NCBI RefSeq assembly: GCF_945952405.1
Contig: NZ_CAMFIA010000025.1
Location: 1 to 53,842 of the forward strand
Reading direction: 5' to 3'
DNA from: an uncultured Stenotrophomonas sp.
GTDB lineage: Bacteria > Pseudomonadota > Gammaproteobacteria > Xanthomonadales > Xanthomonadaceae
Length of the DNA: 53,842 nucleotides
In this document: positions 34,636 to 43,033 of the stretch, piece by piece
How positions within the stretch are numbered: position 1 is the first letter of the stretch
Layout of the letters: each line of letters begins with the position of its first letter
The notes under the pieces: generated by a model
The model's database searches: none
The model's input: the letters and a program-made list of their open reading frames with translations, nothing else
Told to the model about the DNA's origin: nothing
Made by a program: the position numbers and the translations under genes

Positions 34636-35274
34636 TCAGATGATGCGCAGGGTAATCGCCTTGAGCACCGCGCGGGTGCGGTCGCGGGTGCCGAGCTTGT
34701 CGAGGATGGCGGAGACGTAGTTCTTCACCGTGCCCTCGGCCAGGAACAGGCTGCGCGCGATCTCCTTGTTGCTGTAGCCGCCGGCCAGCAGGCGCAGGAT
34801 CGCCACTTCGCGATCGCCGAAGGTATCGGTCGGCGGGGCCTCGTCGTGGAAGCGGTAGCGGGCGCGCACCGGTTCGGTGCTGACCGGCAGCAGCAGGGTC
34901 TCGCCGGCGGCCACACGCTCGATCGCCTCGCGCAGGTCGGCCGGCGCAGCATCCTTGAGCAGGAAGCCCTGCGCGCCCGCCTCGCTGGCCCGCAGCAGCA
35001 GATCACTTTCATCGAAGGTGGTCAGCAGCAGCAGCGGCGTGGCATCGCCGCGCGCACGCAGCTGGCGCAGCGCTTCGATACCATCCAGCCCGGGCATGCG
35101 GATGTCGCTGAGCACTACGTCCACACGCTGTGCAGCCAACGCATCCAGCAGGGCCTGGCCGTCTTCGGCCTCCAGCACCACCTGCACCCCCAGGCCCTGC
35201 AGCAGCGCACGCAGACCCGCGCGCACCAGCGCCTGGTCATCGGCCAGCGCCACCCGGATCGGCGCGGCACTCAT
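34636..35274 (-). CDS. NarL/LuxR family response regulator
   Basis: The 212-aa regulator has a receiver domain with the acidic pair ADD, phosphoacceptor Asp57 in VVLSDIRMPG and Lys107 in FLLKD. The C-terminal LuxR-type helix-turn-helix (DREVAILRLLAGGYSNKEIA, then LAEGTVKNYVSAIL) binds DNA. This layout (DesR/LiaR/NarL) pairs with HisKA_3 kinases. Its ATG overlaps the stop codon of the kinase gene (ATGA), so the two are coupled. A likely target is the divergent DUF2141-carotenoid oxygenase pair beyond the kinase (inference). Confidence 0.95.
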   Translation of the reverse strand: MSAAPIRVALADDQALVRAGLRALLQGLGVQVVLEAEDGQALLDALAAQRVDVVLSDIRMPGLDGIEALRQLRARGDATPLLLLTTFDESDLLLRASEAGAQGFLLKDAAPADLREAIERVAAGETLLLPVSTEPVRARYRFHDEAPPTDTFGDREVAILRLLAGGYSNKEIARSLFLAEGTVKNYVSAILDKLGTRDRTRAVLKAITLRII

Positions 35275-36371
35275 GCCGGCAACCGCGCGGTCAGGTGCAT
35301 GCCGCCCTGCGCGGTACGGGCCAGCACCAGCTGCCCCTGCACTGCGGCGAGGCGTTCGCGCATGCCGGCGATGCCATTGCCTTCGCGGATGCGTTCGGCA
35401 CGCTGGCCATCATCGCGGATATCGATATGCAACTGGGAGTCCTCTTCGCTGATCGTCAGCCATACGGTTTCTGCATTGCCGTGCCGTGCGGCATTGGTCA
35501 GGGCTTCCTGCACCAGCCGCAGCACGGTCTCGGCCATCAGGGGATCGCCCACGCGCACGCCTGCGTCGATCTGCAGCTGCAGTTTCGGCCGTGGGAACGG
35601 CGCCGCCAGCGCATGCAGCGCGGTGGCCAGGTCAAGACCGCGATCATCGCGCATCGACTGCACCACCTGGCGCAGATCGGCCAGCAGCTCGCCGGACAAC
35701 TGCTCGGCCAGCAGCACCGCTTCGCGCCCGGCCAGCACCGGATCCGCGGCCAGCGCCCGCAGGTTCAGGCGCATCGCAGTGAGCTTGTGTCCGGCCACAT
35801 CGTGCAGTTCGCGCGCCAGCCGCAGGCGCTCGGCATCACGGGCGCTGTCGGCCAGCAGGGCACGGGTGGCCAGGAGATCGGCATTGACCCGGGCAAGGTC
35901 GTCGCGGGCCTGCGCGGTGCGCCGTGCATAGTGCGCGGTCAACGCGGCGAAGGCCTGGAAGCCGGCATACAGCAGCACCACCAGCAGCGGCTCGGCGAAG
36001 CCACTGTGGCGCAGCACCGCATACACCGCCAGGTTGGCCAGCACCGCGACTGCAAGCACGAAGCGCGGCGGCCAGTGCTCGGCCAGCTGGGCCACCAGCA
36101 CCACCAGCAGCACCGGAGCAGTCCCGGTACGTGGCTGCAAGGCAACCAGGGCCACCGCCAGTAGTGCCTGCACTGTGGCGGCGAGCGCACGCACGCGGAC
36201 CGGCATCGAGGCCCATCCATGCACGACGAACAACAGCAGGAACGCGCCGAGCAGCAACTGGCTGAGCCCGGCGCCGGGGCGCGGCCCACCGAATGACAGG
36301 CCGACCACCAGCACGGTGGCCAGGCCGGCGAGGCTGAGCGGACGCAACAGGTGGCGAAGCAGGCTGGGCAT
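35271..36371 (-). CDS. Sensor histidine kinase, DesK/NarX-like (HisKA_3)
   Basis: The 366-aa kinase has an N-terminal block of about five to six membrane helices with very short loops (residues 11-143), as in DesK-type sensors that read the membrane itself. A coiled coil follows (DDLARVNADLLATRALLADS), then the HisKA_3 box LARELHDVAGHKLTAM with phosphorylatable His190. The ATPase domain has VQEALTNAARHG, HIDIRDDG and EGNGIAGMRERL. ATG 36371 is chosen to start before the first membrane helix. It is the first gene of the kinase-regulator operon. The signal is unknown; membrane fluidity or envelope stress would fit the architecture. Confidence 0.92.
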   Translation of the reverse strand: MPSLLRHLLRPLSLAGLATVLVVGLSFGGPRPGAGLSQLLLGAFLLLFVVHGWASMPVRVRALAATVQALLAVALVALQPRTGTAPVLLVVLVAQLAEHWPPRFVLAVAVLANLAVYAVLRHSGFAEPLLVVLLYAGFQAFAALTAHYARRTAQARDDLARVNADLLATRALLADSARDAERLRLARELHDVAGHKLTAMRLNLRALAADPVLAGREAVLLAEQLSGELLADLRQVVQSMRDDRGLDLATALHALAAPFPRPKLQLQIDAGVRVGDPLMAETVLRLVQEALTNAARHGNAETVWLTISEEDSQLHIDIRDDGQRAERIREGNGIAGMRERLAAVQGQLVLARTAQGGMHLTARLPA

Positions 36372-36545
36372 GGCCAGATGCTGACCGCCCCGGCCGCAGC
36401 CGGCAATGGGCCGCACGCAGAAAGTGACTTCTGGCACGTCGAATCGATGACCACTGGCCCTGAACCCGCCGCGGCGGGCCGCGCAGACTGGCCCCACACC
36501 GCAACACCCCGTCCACGGCACCCCAACCACTCCGGAGCCACCGCC

Positions 36546-36968
36546 ATGATCCGTACCGCCCTGCTCAGCACCGCCCTCGCTGCCCTGGCCCTGGCCGGCA
36601 GCGCCCACGCCGCCGACCTGGCGGTGACCGTGCACGACGTCCGCGTGCAGACCGGCACCCTGCGCGTTGCGCTGGTGGACAGCGCCAGCGCCTGGGATGG
36701 CAAGGCCGCCCCGGTGCAGGCACAGCAGGCCCGGCCCAGCGGTGACAGCGCACGCTTCGTGTTCACGAACGTGCCGGCCGGCACCTACGCCGTGCTGCTC
36801 ACCCACGATGAGAACGACAACGGCAAGCTCGATACCAACCTGGTCGGCATGCCGGTGGAGGGCTACGGCTTCAGCAACAATCCGCAGGTGATGCGCAAGC
36901 CGACCTTCGATGAGGCACGCATCACCCTGCCCGATGCCGGCGCCGCCATCGACATCACCCTGCGCTGA
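36546..36968 (+). CDS. DUF2141 domain-containing exported protein
   Basis: The 140-aa product has a signal peptide (MIRTALLSTALAALALAGSAHA) and a single beta-sandwich DUF2141 domain: LRVALVDSASAWDG, FVFTNVPAGTYAVLLTHDEN, the acidic NDNGKLDTNLVGMPVEGYGF and FDEARITLPDAGAAIDITL. The conserved Asp/Asn cluster could bind calcium (inference). Proteins of this family are periplasmic and of unknown function. It is 26 bases upstream of the carotenoid oxygenase, so the two form an operon facing the two-component genes. ATG 36546 follows CGGAGCC. Confidence 0.9.
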   Translation: MIRTALLSTALAALALAGSAHAADLAVTVHDVRVQTGTLRVALVDSASAWDGKAAPVQAQQARPSGDSARFVFTNVPAGTYAVLLTHDENDNGKLDTNLVGMPVEGYGFSNNPQVMRKPTFDEARITLPDAGAAIDITLR

Positions 36969-36994
36969 TCCCCGCTTCCAGACCCGAGGCCATC

Positions 36995-38518
36995 ATGGAC
37001 CGTCGCCGCTTCCTCCGTACCCTGCTCAGCAGCAGTGCCTGCCTGGCGCTTGGCGCCACCGCGCTGCGCAGCGCTCCGGCCTTCGCCGGTGACCCCGCGC
37101 GCTTCGCGCAGGGCCTGCAGCAGCACCCTTGGCTGCTCGGCTGGCGCAGCGTCGGCAGCGAAAGCCTCGGCCCGGCCACCGTGCAGCTGCAGGGCAAGCT
37201 TCCCGCCGGGCTGGCCGGCACGCTGTACCGCAACGGCCCGGCCTTGACCGAGCGCGACGGCTTCCGCTATGACCATTGGTTTGACGGCGACGGCATGGTG
37301 CAGGGCTGGCGCTTCAATGGTGACGGCAGCCTGACCCATCACGGGCGCATGGTGGCCACGCCGAAGTTCACCCGCGAACAGAAGGCCGGCCGCTTCCAGT
37401 ATCCGGCCGCAGGTACCACGGTTCCCGGTGCGCTGGCGGTGCGCAACAACGACGATGCCAACGTCGCCAACACCTCGGTGACGATGATCAATGGCCGCCT
37501 GTTCGCCTTGTGCGAGTCCGGCTCGGCGTTCGAGGTCGACCCCGATTCCCTGCAGACCCTCGGTCCGGTGACCTGGCGCCCGGACCTGGCCGCGCTGCCC
37601 TTCTCGGCGCACCCGCTGCCTGATCGCGATGGCAGCCTCTGGAACTTCGGCTCGATCAGCCTGATGGGAGGCCACGGCCTGCTGGTCTGGCATATCGGCA
37701 AGGACGGCCAACTGCGCAGCGCCAACGTGATTGAAACGCCCGAGCACGGCTACCTGCATGCCTTCGCGATGACCGACCAGCACCTGGTGTTCGTGCTGAT
37801 GCCCTTCGATTTCACTGGCACCGGCGGCAGTTTCTTCGAGCGCATGCAGTTCGCGCCACAGCGCCCTTCCCGCATCGCGGTGGTGGCCAAGGATGCGCCG
37901 GACAAGGCGCAGTGGTTCGAAGCCCCGTTCGCGGCGATCTACCACTTCGGCGATGCCTTCAGCCGCGACGGAGGCATCGTGCTGCGCGCGGTGCGCCACG
38001 ATGACATCAACGAAGCGCGCTCACCGATGAAGGAGGCGATGGCCGGTGACGGCGCGCATGCCGCCAACAGCGGCGCCAGCCTGGTCGAGCTGCACCTCGA
38101 CCTGCGCCGTGGCCAGGCCCGCTGGCAGCCGGTGGGCATCAGCGCGGTGGAGTTCCCGTTGTTCGACCCGCGCTCGGCCAGCACCCGTGGCGCACGGCTG
38201 TATGCACCCACCATCGATGGAGCGGCCACCGCGCCGTACTTCAATGCGGTGGCCGCGTTCGACATCGAGCGCGGGCGCCGCCAGCTGTGGCGCTACGGGG
38301 CGGACATCATGGCCGAGGAGCATGTGTTCGTGCCGCGCCCGGGCAGCCGCAGCGCCGATGACGGCTGGTTGATCGGCACCCTGCTCGACCCGGTGAACCA
38401 GCGCAGCGGCCTGGCCGTACTCGATGCACGGCACCTGGATGAGGGTCCGCTGGCACAGGCGTGGCTGCCGTACGCAGTGCCGCTGGGCTTCCATGGCACG
38501 TTCGCGGCACGCGCTTGA
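36995..38518 (+). CDS. Carotenoid oxygenase family protein with Tat signal
   Basis: The 507-aa protein belongs to the carotenoid cleavage/stilbene oxygenase (RPE65) family. The N-terminus MDRRRFLRTLLSSSACLALG is a twin-arginine signal, so it is exported folded with its iron. The seven-bladed propeller begins GTLYRNGPALTERDGFRYDH. The four iron-binding histidines are at about residues 206 (FSAHPLP), 255 (YLHAFAM), 317 (IYHFGDA) and 500 (GFHGTFA), the last near the C-terminus as in the family. A substrate such as an apocarotenoid or a lignin-derived stilbene is possible but unproven. It is in an operon with the DUF2141 gene. Confidence 0.93.
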   Translation: MDRRRFLRTLLSSSACLALGATALRSAPAFAGDPARFAQGLQQHPWLLGWRSVGSESLGPATVQLQGKLPAGLAGTLYRNGPALTERDGFRYDHWFDGDGMVQGWRFNGDGSLTHHGRMVATPKFTREQKAGRFQYPAAGTTVPGALAVRNNDDANVANTSVTMINGRLFALCESGSAFEVDPDSLQTLGPVTWRPDLAALPFSAHPLPDRDGSLWNFGSISLMGGHGLLVWHIGKDGQLRSANVIETPEHGYLHAFAMTDQHLVFVLMPFDFTGTGGSFFERMQFAPQRPSRIAVVAKDAPDKAQWFEAPFAAIYHFGDAFSRDGGIVLRAVRHDDINEARSPMKEAMAGDGAHAANSGASLVELHLDLRRGQARWQPVGISAVEFPLFDPRSASTRGARLYAPTIDGAATAPYFNAVAAFDIERGRRQLWRYGADIMAEEHVFVPRPGSRSADDGWLIGTLLDPVNQRSGLAVLDARHLDEGPLAQAWLPYAVPLGFHGTFAARA

Positions 38519-38580
38519 GTCCACGCCGCGCGGACAGCCGCTCGGGCATGCTGGGCTGCCCTCGTCGCGTGGAGTCCCGC

Positions 38581-39297
38581 ATGTCCCTGGCCGACCATCG
38601 AAGTGCGCTGGCACCGCAGGGATTCCTGCGCGTGGCCATCAACCTCGGCAACCCGGTTCTGGCACAGGGCGACGCACGCTCCCCGCGCGGGCCCTCGCTG
38701 GAACTGGCGACGGCATTGGCACAGCGGATGGGCGTGCAGGCGCGCTTCACCTGCCACGACGCAGCGGCTTCCGTGGTCGCCGCTGCGGACCAGGACGATT
38801 GGGATCTGGCGTTCCTGGCCATTGACGCGGCCCGCGCTGGCCGCATCGCCTTCAGCGCGCCCTACGTGGAGATCGAAGGCACCTACCTGGTGCGCGAGGA
38901 CAGCCCGGCGCAGCAGGTGGCCGAGCTGGACCGCGACGGCCTGCGCATCGCGGTCGGCCGTGGCGCGGCCTATGACCTGTTCCTCAGCCGTGAGCTTTGC
39001 CATGCGTCGATCGAACGCGCAGACACCTCCGCAGCAGCCATCGCCCTGTTCGACCAGCAGCAGCTGGATGCCGCCGCCGGCGTGCGCCAGCCGCTGACGG
39101 CGTGGGCCATGACACATCCCGGCCATCGGGTGCTGCCCGACCGTTTCACGGCGATCCAGCAGGCGGTGGCGGCACCGGCGTCGCGGCCGGCAGATGCGCT
39201 GCAGGCACTGTTCGCGGAAGTGGACGCGATCAGGTCCGGCCCACTGCTGGGTGAAGCCTTCGCGCGTGCCGGGCAGGCGGTCACCCTGCTGCGGTGA
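38581..39297 (+). CDS. Family 3 solute-binding-like protein without signal peptide
   Basis: The 238-aa product has the two-lobe fold of polar amino acid-binding proteins (SBP_bac_3): GFLRVAINLGNPVLAQG opens lobe 1, GPSLELATALAQRMGVQARF and WDLAFLAIDAARAGRIAFSA follow, and LRIAVGRGAAYDLFLSREL begins lobe 2. Unlike transport-associated homologues, it starts MSLADHRSALAPQG with no hydrophobic signal, and there is no ABC permease or ATPase nearby. It is therefore probably cytoplasmic, perhaps an enzyme of the cyclohexadienyl dehydratase type or a sensor (inference). ATG 38581 follows GGAG. Confidence 0.8.
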   Translation: MSLADHRSALAPQGFLRVAINLGNPVLAQGDARSPRGPSLELATALAQRMGVQARFTCHDAAASVVAAADQDDWDLAFLAIDAARAGRIAFSAPYVEIEGTYLVREDSPAQQVAELDRDGLRIAVGRGAAYDLFLSRELCHASIERADTSAAAIALFDQQQLDAAAGVRQPLTAWAMTHPGHRVLPDRFTAIQQAVAAPASRPADALQALFAEVDAIRSGPLLGEAFARAGQAVTLLR

Positions 39298-39359
39298 CCG
39301 CTTGATGATCGAGCGTGCGCGAGGTGCGCCAGGCGGACGCCATCAAGCAGGGTTCGACG

Positions 39360-40271
39360 CTACAGATCTGCGTCCGATGAGGTGGCCGCCATGTGCCGTA
39401 CGTGCTCGGCCGCCTGCGCATGCAACCAGTCGCGGAAGGCGAGGAAGCCGCGATGGCGGGCCGACCGCTGCGGGTACACCAGCCAGTGTGGCCAGGCGGT
39501 CTTCAGGCGCTGGCTGGACAACGCGACCAGCTGCCCGGAATCGAGCAGCAGGCGTGCCCGGGTCACCCGCCCCAGCGCCACACCGACGCCGTCCAGGGCG
39601 GCGCGATGATGCGCCTCCGAATCATCCAGCACCGCCACGAAGCGCTGCGGGGGACTCTGCCCGCTCAATGCGAACCAGGCCCCCCATGCGCCATCGGGAT
39701 CACCGAGTAGCGGCCACTGGTTCAGTGGCACATCGCCGATTCCGCCCATGCGTTCGATCAGTGCCGGGCTGGCCATCGGCAGCAGCCATTCATCGAACAG
39801 CGGCTCCACCACCAGCCCCGGCCAATGCCCGCTGCCCAGCCGCAGCGCGGCGTCGAACTGCCGCTGCCGTTCGAAATCGACCAGGCGCTCACTCGACTGC
39901 AGGTTGATCTCGATCTGCGGGTGCGCGGCCACGAAATGCCCGAGGCGCGGTACCAGCCAGGCCGAGGCCATCGACGGCACCGCACTGATCGTCAGCACGT
40001 GCTCGGCACGCGCGGCATAGGGTTGGAACGCCTCGTTGATCGCATCCAGGTGCGGACCGACCTGTTCGAGCAGGCGCTGCCCTTCCAGGGTGAGGCTGAC
40101 GCCGCGCGCCTGGCGGATCAGCAGCGGCTGGCCAAGCCGCTCTTCCAGCTGGCGCATCTGATGGCTGAGCGCACTGACGGTCAGGTTCATCGACGCCGCC
40201 GCCCGCGACAGGTTGCCCAGCCGGGCGGCCGTCACGAAGCCCTGCAGCGCATGGAGCGGAGGACGGGACAT
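39360..40271 (-). CDS. LysR family transcriptional regulator (GcvA-like)
   Basis: The 303-aa regulator has an N-terminal winged helix (LHALQGFVTAARLGNLSRAA, then LTVSALSHQMRQLEERLGQP) and a LysR substrate-binding domain (LTISAVPSMASAWLVPRLGH, NLQSSERLVDFERQ, FDAALRLGSGHWPGLVVEPL). The wording of the first helices and the ASAWLVPRL segment resembles the GcvA/AmpR group. ATG 40271 (MSRPPLHALQ) is the natural start. It is divergent from a 54-aa ORF across a 98-bp gap with repeated motifs, the classic arrangement for a LysR protein and its target. Inducer unknown. Confidence 0.92.
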   Translation of the reverse strand: MSRPPLHALQGFVTAARLGNLSRAAASMNLTVSALSHQMRQLEERLGQPLLIRQARGVSLTLEGQRLLEQVGPHLDAINEAFQPYAARAEHVLTISAVPSMASAWLVPRLGHFVAAHPQIEINLQSSERLVDFERQRQFDAALRLGSGHWPGLVVEPLFDEWLLPMASPALIERMGGIGDVPLNQWPLLGDPDGAWGAWFALSGQSPPQRFVAVLDDSEAHHRAALDGVGVALGRVTRARLLLDSGQLVALSSQRLKTAWPHWLVYPQRSARHRGFLAFRDWLHAQAAEHVRHMAATSSDADL

Positions 40272-40280
40272 CAGGCTTGA

Positions 40281-40357
40281 ATTCCTCTCAAGTCCAGCTT
40301 GCGGAAATGTCGCTTTTTGCGCCCCCATGCTGCCCGTATCGTGCATTCCACTCAAGT
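40281..40357. promoter_or_regulatory. Direct repeats in the LysR/small-ORF divergent promoter
   Basis: ATTCCTCTCAAGT (40281-40293) and ATTCCACTCAAGT (40345-40357) are the same 13-mer with one mismatch, 64 bp apart. One sits against each gene start. They could be LysR contact sites that loop the promoter region. Confidence 0.45.
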
Positions 40358-40369
40358 GGAGGCCCCCTC

Positions 40370-40534
40370 ATGAACATCTTCGGCAGCCTGTTGTTCCTGC
40401 ATGGCCACGTCGCCAGCGCCGAGCTGGCGCGGCAGCTGGCCGGCCCGTCCACGCCGCCGCCATGCCGCATCGTGCCCGTGCTGCCAGGGGCCCCGTCCGC
40501 CGACCGGCCGCCGCAGGATGCCCGGCGCCGTTGA
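40370..40534 (+). CDS. Small protein, 54 aa, divergent from lysR
   Basis: ATG 40370 has a near-perfect GGAGG site eight bases upstream, which supports translation. The product begins MNIFGSLLFLHGHVASAELA, continues RQLAGPSTPPPCRIVPVLPG and ends in a basic DARRR. The first 18 residues are moderately hydrophobic. No family is recognised. Its position opposite a LysR gene across shared promoter DNA makes it the likely regulated target. It might equally be the 5' part of a degraded longer gene, since the space after it is short. Confidence 0.5.
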   Translation: MNIFGSLLFLHGHVASAELARQLAGPSTPPPCRIVPVLPGAPSADRPPQDARRR

Positions 40535-40556
40535 CGACGCCGCCCAACGCCCCCCC

Positions 40557-42104
40557 CTAGCGTTGCAGCGCTTCCTGCACCGCTGCGGCCACATCGGTGT
40601 TGTCGATGTAGCTGCCGTCATTCCAGCGCACATGCTGGCGGTACCCGGCATCGATGCCGCGCACGCGCTGGCCCAGCAGCTCCGACCCCGCCCCCTTGGC
40701 CCACAGCGGCACCAGCGCGTTGGAATGGTTGCCGGTGGGGCGGAAGCTCATCCCCGGCATGCGCCCCCGGCCATTGTTGCGCACCGGCTCGAAGGCGACG
40801 TTCTGTGCATCGGGCCCCATCGGCATGCTGTTGTCGTGGTCGGTGGTGACGATCAGCAGGTTGCGTTCCCAGCCGCCGTTGCGCTCGATCCACTCGACTA
40901 CCGCCGCCACCGCGTCGTTGAATTCCGCCGTTTCCTCGATCAGCCGGCCGTACTGCGGCTGGTCGCTGCACTCGCCGTAATGCCATTCGGTGCCGCAGGC
41001 GCTGGTATGCGCGGCCCAGTCGGTGGCACCGCCCTCCACCATCAGGAACAGCCCCTTCGTTGAGCGTTGCTGCAGGAACCGCAGCGCTCCGCGGGTCATG
41101 GTGGCAAGATCGGGCACGCTGTCGATCCTGCGCACGCCGGACGGCATGGCCGCATCCTGGCCCAGCACCTGCAACTGGCGCGCCTGCTGCAGCGTATTGG
41201 CGACGCGCGGCACGCCGATCAGCGGCCGGTCGGCCGGCAACCGGCCATCGGCCAGCGCGGCGAACTCGTCGCTGCTGCGGATCAATCGCCATGGTCCAGC
41301 GGGATTGCCGCCGATCGCGGTGCCCGCTTCCAGCTGCCGCCAGTCCTGCTGCGAAACCCACTGCCACGGATTCGCGCAGCCCTCTGCCGGCGCCGCACCT
41401 GCGGCGTCGTCGCAGGCGCGGCCATCAACGCTGTAGCCCGGGCCACCGGTGCCCATCACCAGGTCCATGTGGCCCTGCGCCAGCATCTGATGGGCAATGG
41501 CGTGGTAGTTGTTGCGCGATTCGTTCTGCGCAGCGAATGCTGCCGGTGTTGCGTGTGCGAACGGCACCGAGGTCACCACGCCGGTGGCCATGCCGAGGCG
41601 CTTGGCGCGCAGCGTGTTGTACTCGACCGGGTTGCCATCGTTGTTGTAGTTGATGGCGTTGTTGTAGGTCTTGATGCCCGAGGACAGCGCCGTGCCCGCC
41701 GCCGCACTGTCGGTCGCCACCGCCGCCAGGTACTGGTAGCCGGCGAACGGCAGGTCCGCCGCCGGCACCGGTGCGCTGTCCCACGCCTTGTCCGCGTCAT
41801 AGCCGAGGGTCTGCGCAGCGTCGCGGGTCGGTTGGCTGCTGGCATTCAGCGGAAAGGTGGTCACCGCCAGGCGCTGCGGAAAGCCTGCATACGGCGCCCC
41901 TTCGCGGCTGCCGTACTGCCAGTAAGCCGCCGCGTCCCAGCTGCCCCAGCCGGCACCGTCGTTGATCATCACGATCACGTTGTGCGGCCGCCCGGCAGTA
42001 GCGGCGACAGTCTCCGCACGCGGAGTGGTCTGGCAGCCGCCCAGTGCGGCCAGCGCCAGCAGCAGCGGGAAAAGCAGCGAACGGCGTGCAAGGCATACAG
42101 TCAT
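40557..42104 (-). CDS. Alkaline phosphatase, lipoprotein form
   Basis: The 515-aa protein belongs to the metal-dependent alkaline phosphatase superfamily. A lipoprotein signal (SLLFPLLLALAALGGC) places it on the outside of a membrane. The catalytic serine is in VATDSAAAGTALSSG, and metal ligands are in VIVMINDGAGWG near the start, LFLMVEGGATDWAAH and TTDHDNS, with a final GNHSNALVPLWA His. It releases phosphate from monoesters. No PhoB box was identified. ATG 42104 is used; the region upstream is shared with the divergent peptidase gene. The protein ends a few bases from the stop of the convergent small ORF. Confidence 0.92.
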   Translation of the reverse strand: MTVCLARRSLLFPLLLALAALGGCQTTPRAETVAATAGRPHNVIVMINDGAGWGSWDAAAYWQYGSREGAPYAGFPQRLAVTTFPLNASSQPTRDAAQTLGYDADKAWDSAPVPAADLPFAGYQYLAAVATDSAAAGTALSSGIKTYNNAINYNNDGNPVEYNTLRAKRLGMATGVVTSVPFAHATPAAFAAQNESRNNYHAIAHQMLAQGHMDLVMGTGGPGYSVDGRACDDAAGAAPAEGCANPWQWVSQQDWRQLEAGTAIGGNPAGPWRLIRSSDEFAALADGRLPADRPLIGVPRVANTLQQARQLQVLGQDAAMPSGVRRIDSVPDLATMTRGALRFLQQRSTKGLFLMVEGGATDWAAHTSACGTEWHYGECSDQPQYGRLIEETAEFNDAVAAVVEWIERNGGWERNLLIVTTDHDNSMPMGPDAQNVAFEPVRNNGRGRMPGMSFRPTGNHSNALVPLWAKGAGSELLGQRVRGIDAGYRQHVRWNDGSYIDNTDVAAAVQEALQR

Positions 42105-42225
42105 CGGAGGTCCCGTCGGGCCAGCGGGCGGCCCGCAATGGCCGTACGTTATATCGTTTCAATATTGCAGCTTCGTGCAGCTGCCGCGCTTTATGCTGCA
42201 GGCTCGTCATCGCCATCGCCTCCCC

Positions 42226-43020
42226 ATGTCGTCTCCAGCCCCTGCGCGCATGCCGCTGTCCTCCATCACGCTCGACGCCGCGACCTTCGCGGTGATCCAC
42301 CAGCACAATGCGGACATCGCGCGGCCACCGGCGTCGCTGACCAAGCTGATGACCGCCTACGCGGCCCATGCCTGCATCGAGGCAAGCGGACGCTCGTGGC
42401 AGGAAGCGGTCCACATCGTGGCCGGCGATGTGGACGCCGTGGCCGATGATGAAACCCGGATGGGCCTGCAGCCCGGTGAATCCGTCAGCCTGGCGCGCCT
42501 GCTGGAAGGGCTGATGATCGTTTCCGGCAATGATGCGGCGCTGGCCATCGCGCGCCATCTGGATGGATCGCAGGCGGCGTTCCTGGACCGCATGAACCGG
42601 CATGCGCGGCAACTGGGCCTGCGCAGCACCTGGTTCGCCAGCGTCTCCGGCATCACCACGCCACAGCATGCGTCCAGCGCGCGCGACATGGCGGTGCTGG
42701 CCGCCTGCCTGCTGAATGACTACCCACAGATCCTGGCGATCACCGCGCAACGCGCGTTCGCGCATGGCGGCTTCAGCCGCAACAACCAGAACGCCCTGCT
42801 TGGCGATGACGGCGTGGATGGACTGAAGACCGGCTACACCCGGGCTGCAGGCTTCTGCCTGGCCGCCACCGCCTGCCGGACGCTGGCGGGCCACGCGCAA
42901 CCGGTGCGGCTGATCACCGTGGTACTGGGATGCGACAGCCGCGACGCACGCGATGCGCTGGTGCGCGAACGCCTGGACGCCGGATTCGCGGCGCTGGCCG
43001 GCAGTACCCTACCCGCCTGA
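42226..43020 (+). CDS. D-alanyl-D-alanine carboxypeptidase (S11) homologue without clear signal peptide
   Basis: The 264-aa protein contains all three penicillin-binding motifs of PBP5-type carboxypeptidases: S37-L-T-K40 in ARPPASLTKLMTAY, SGN in MIVSGNDAALAIA and KTG in VDGLKTGYTRAAG. It is shorter than typical PBP5 and lacks both the C-terminal amphipathic anchor and a convincing signal peptide. The start is uncertain (ATG 42193, 42226 or 42250), and none gives a hydrophobic leader. A TATGCT -10-like element at 42192-42197 argues against the first. Export by an unusual route, or a cytoplasmic role, would need explaining. Confidence 0.8.
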   Translation: MSSPAPARMPLSSITLDAATFAVIHQHNADIARPPASLTKLMTAYAAHACIEASGRSWQEAVHIVAGDVDAVADDETRMGLQPGESVSLARLLEGLMIVSGNDAALAIARHLDGSQAAFLDRMNRHARQLGLRSTWFASVSGITTPQHASSARDMAVLAACLLNDYPQILAITAQRAFAHGGFSRNNQNALLGDDGVDGLKTGYTRAAGFCLAATACRTLAGHAQPVRLITVVLGCDSRDARDALVRERLDAGFAALAGSTLPA

Positions 43021-43033
43021 AGCGAAATGCGGC

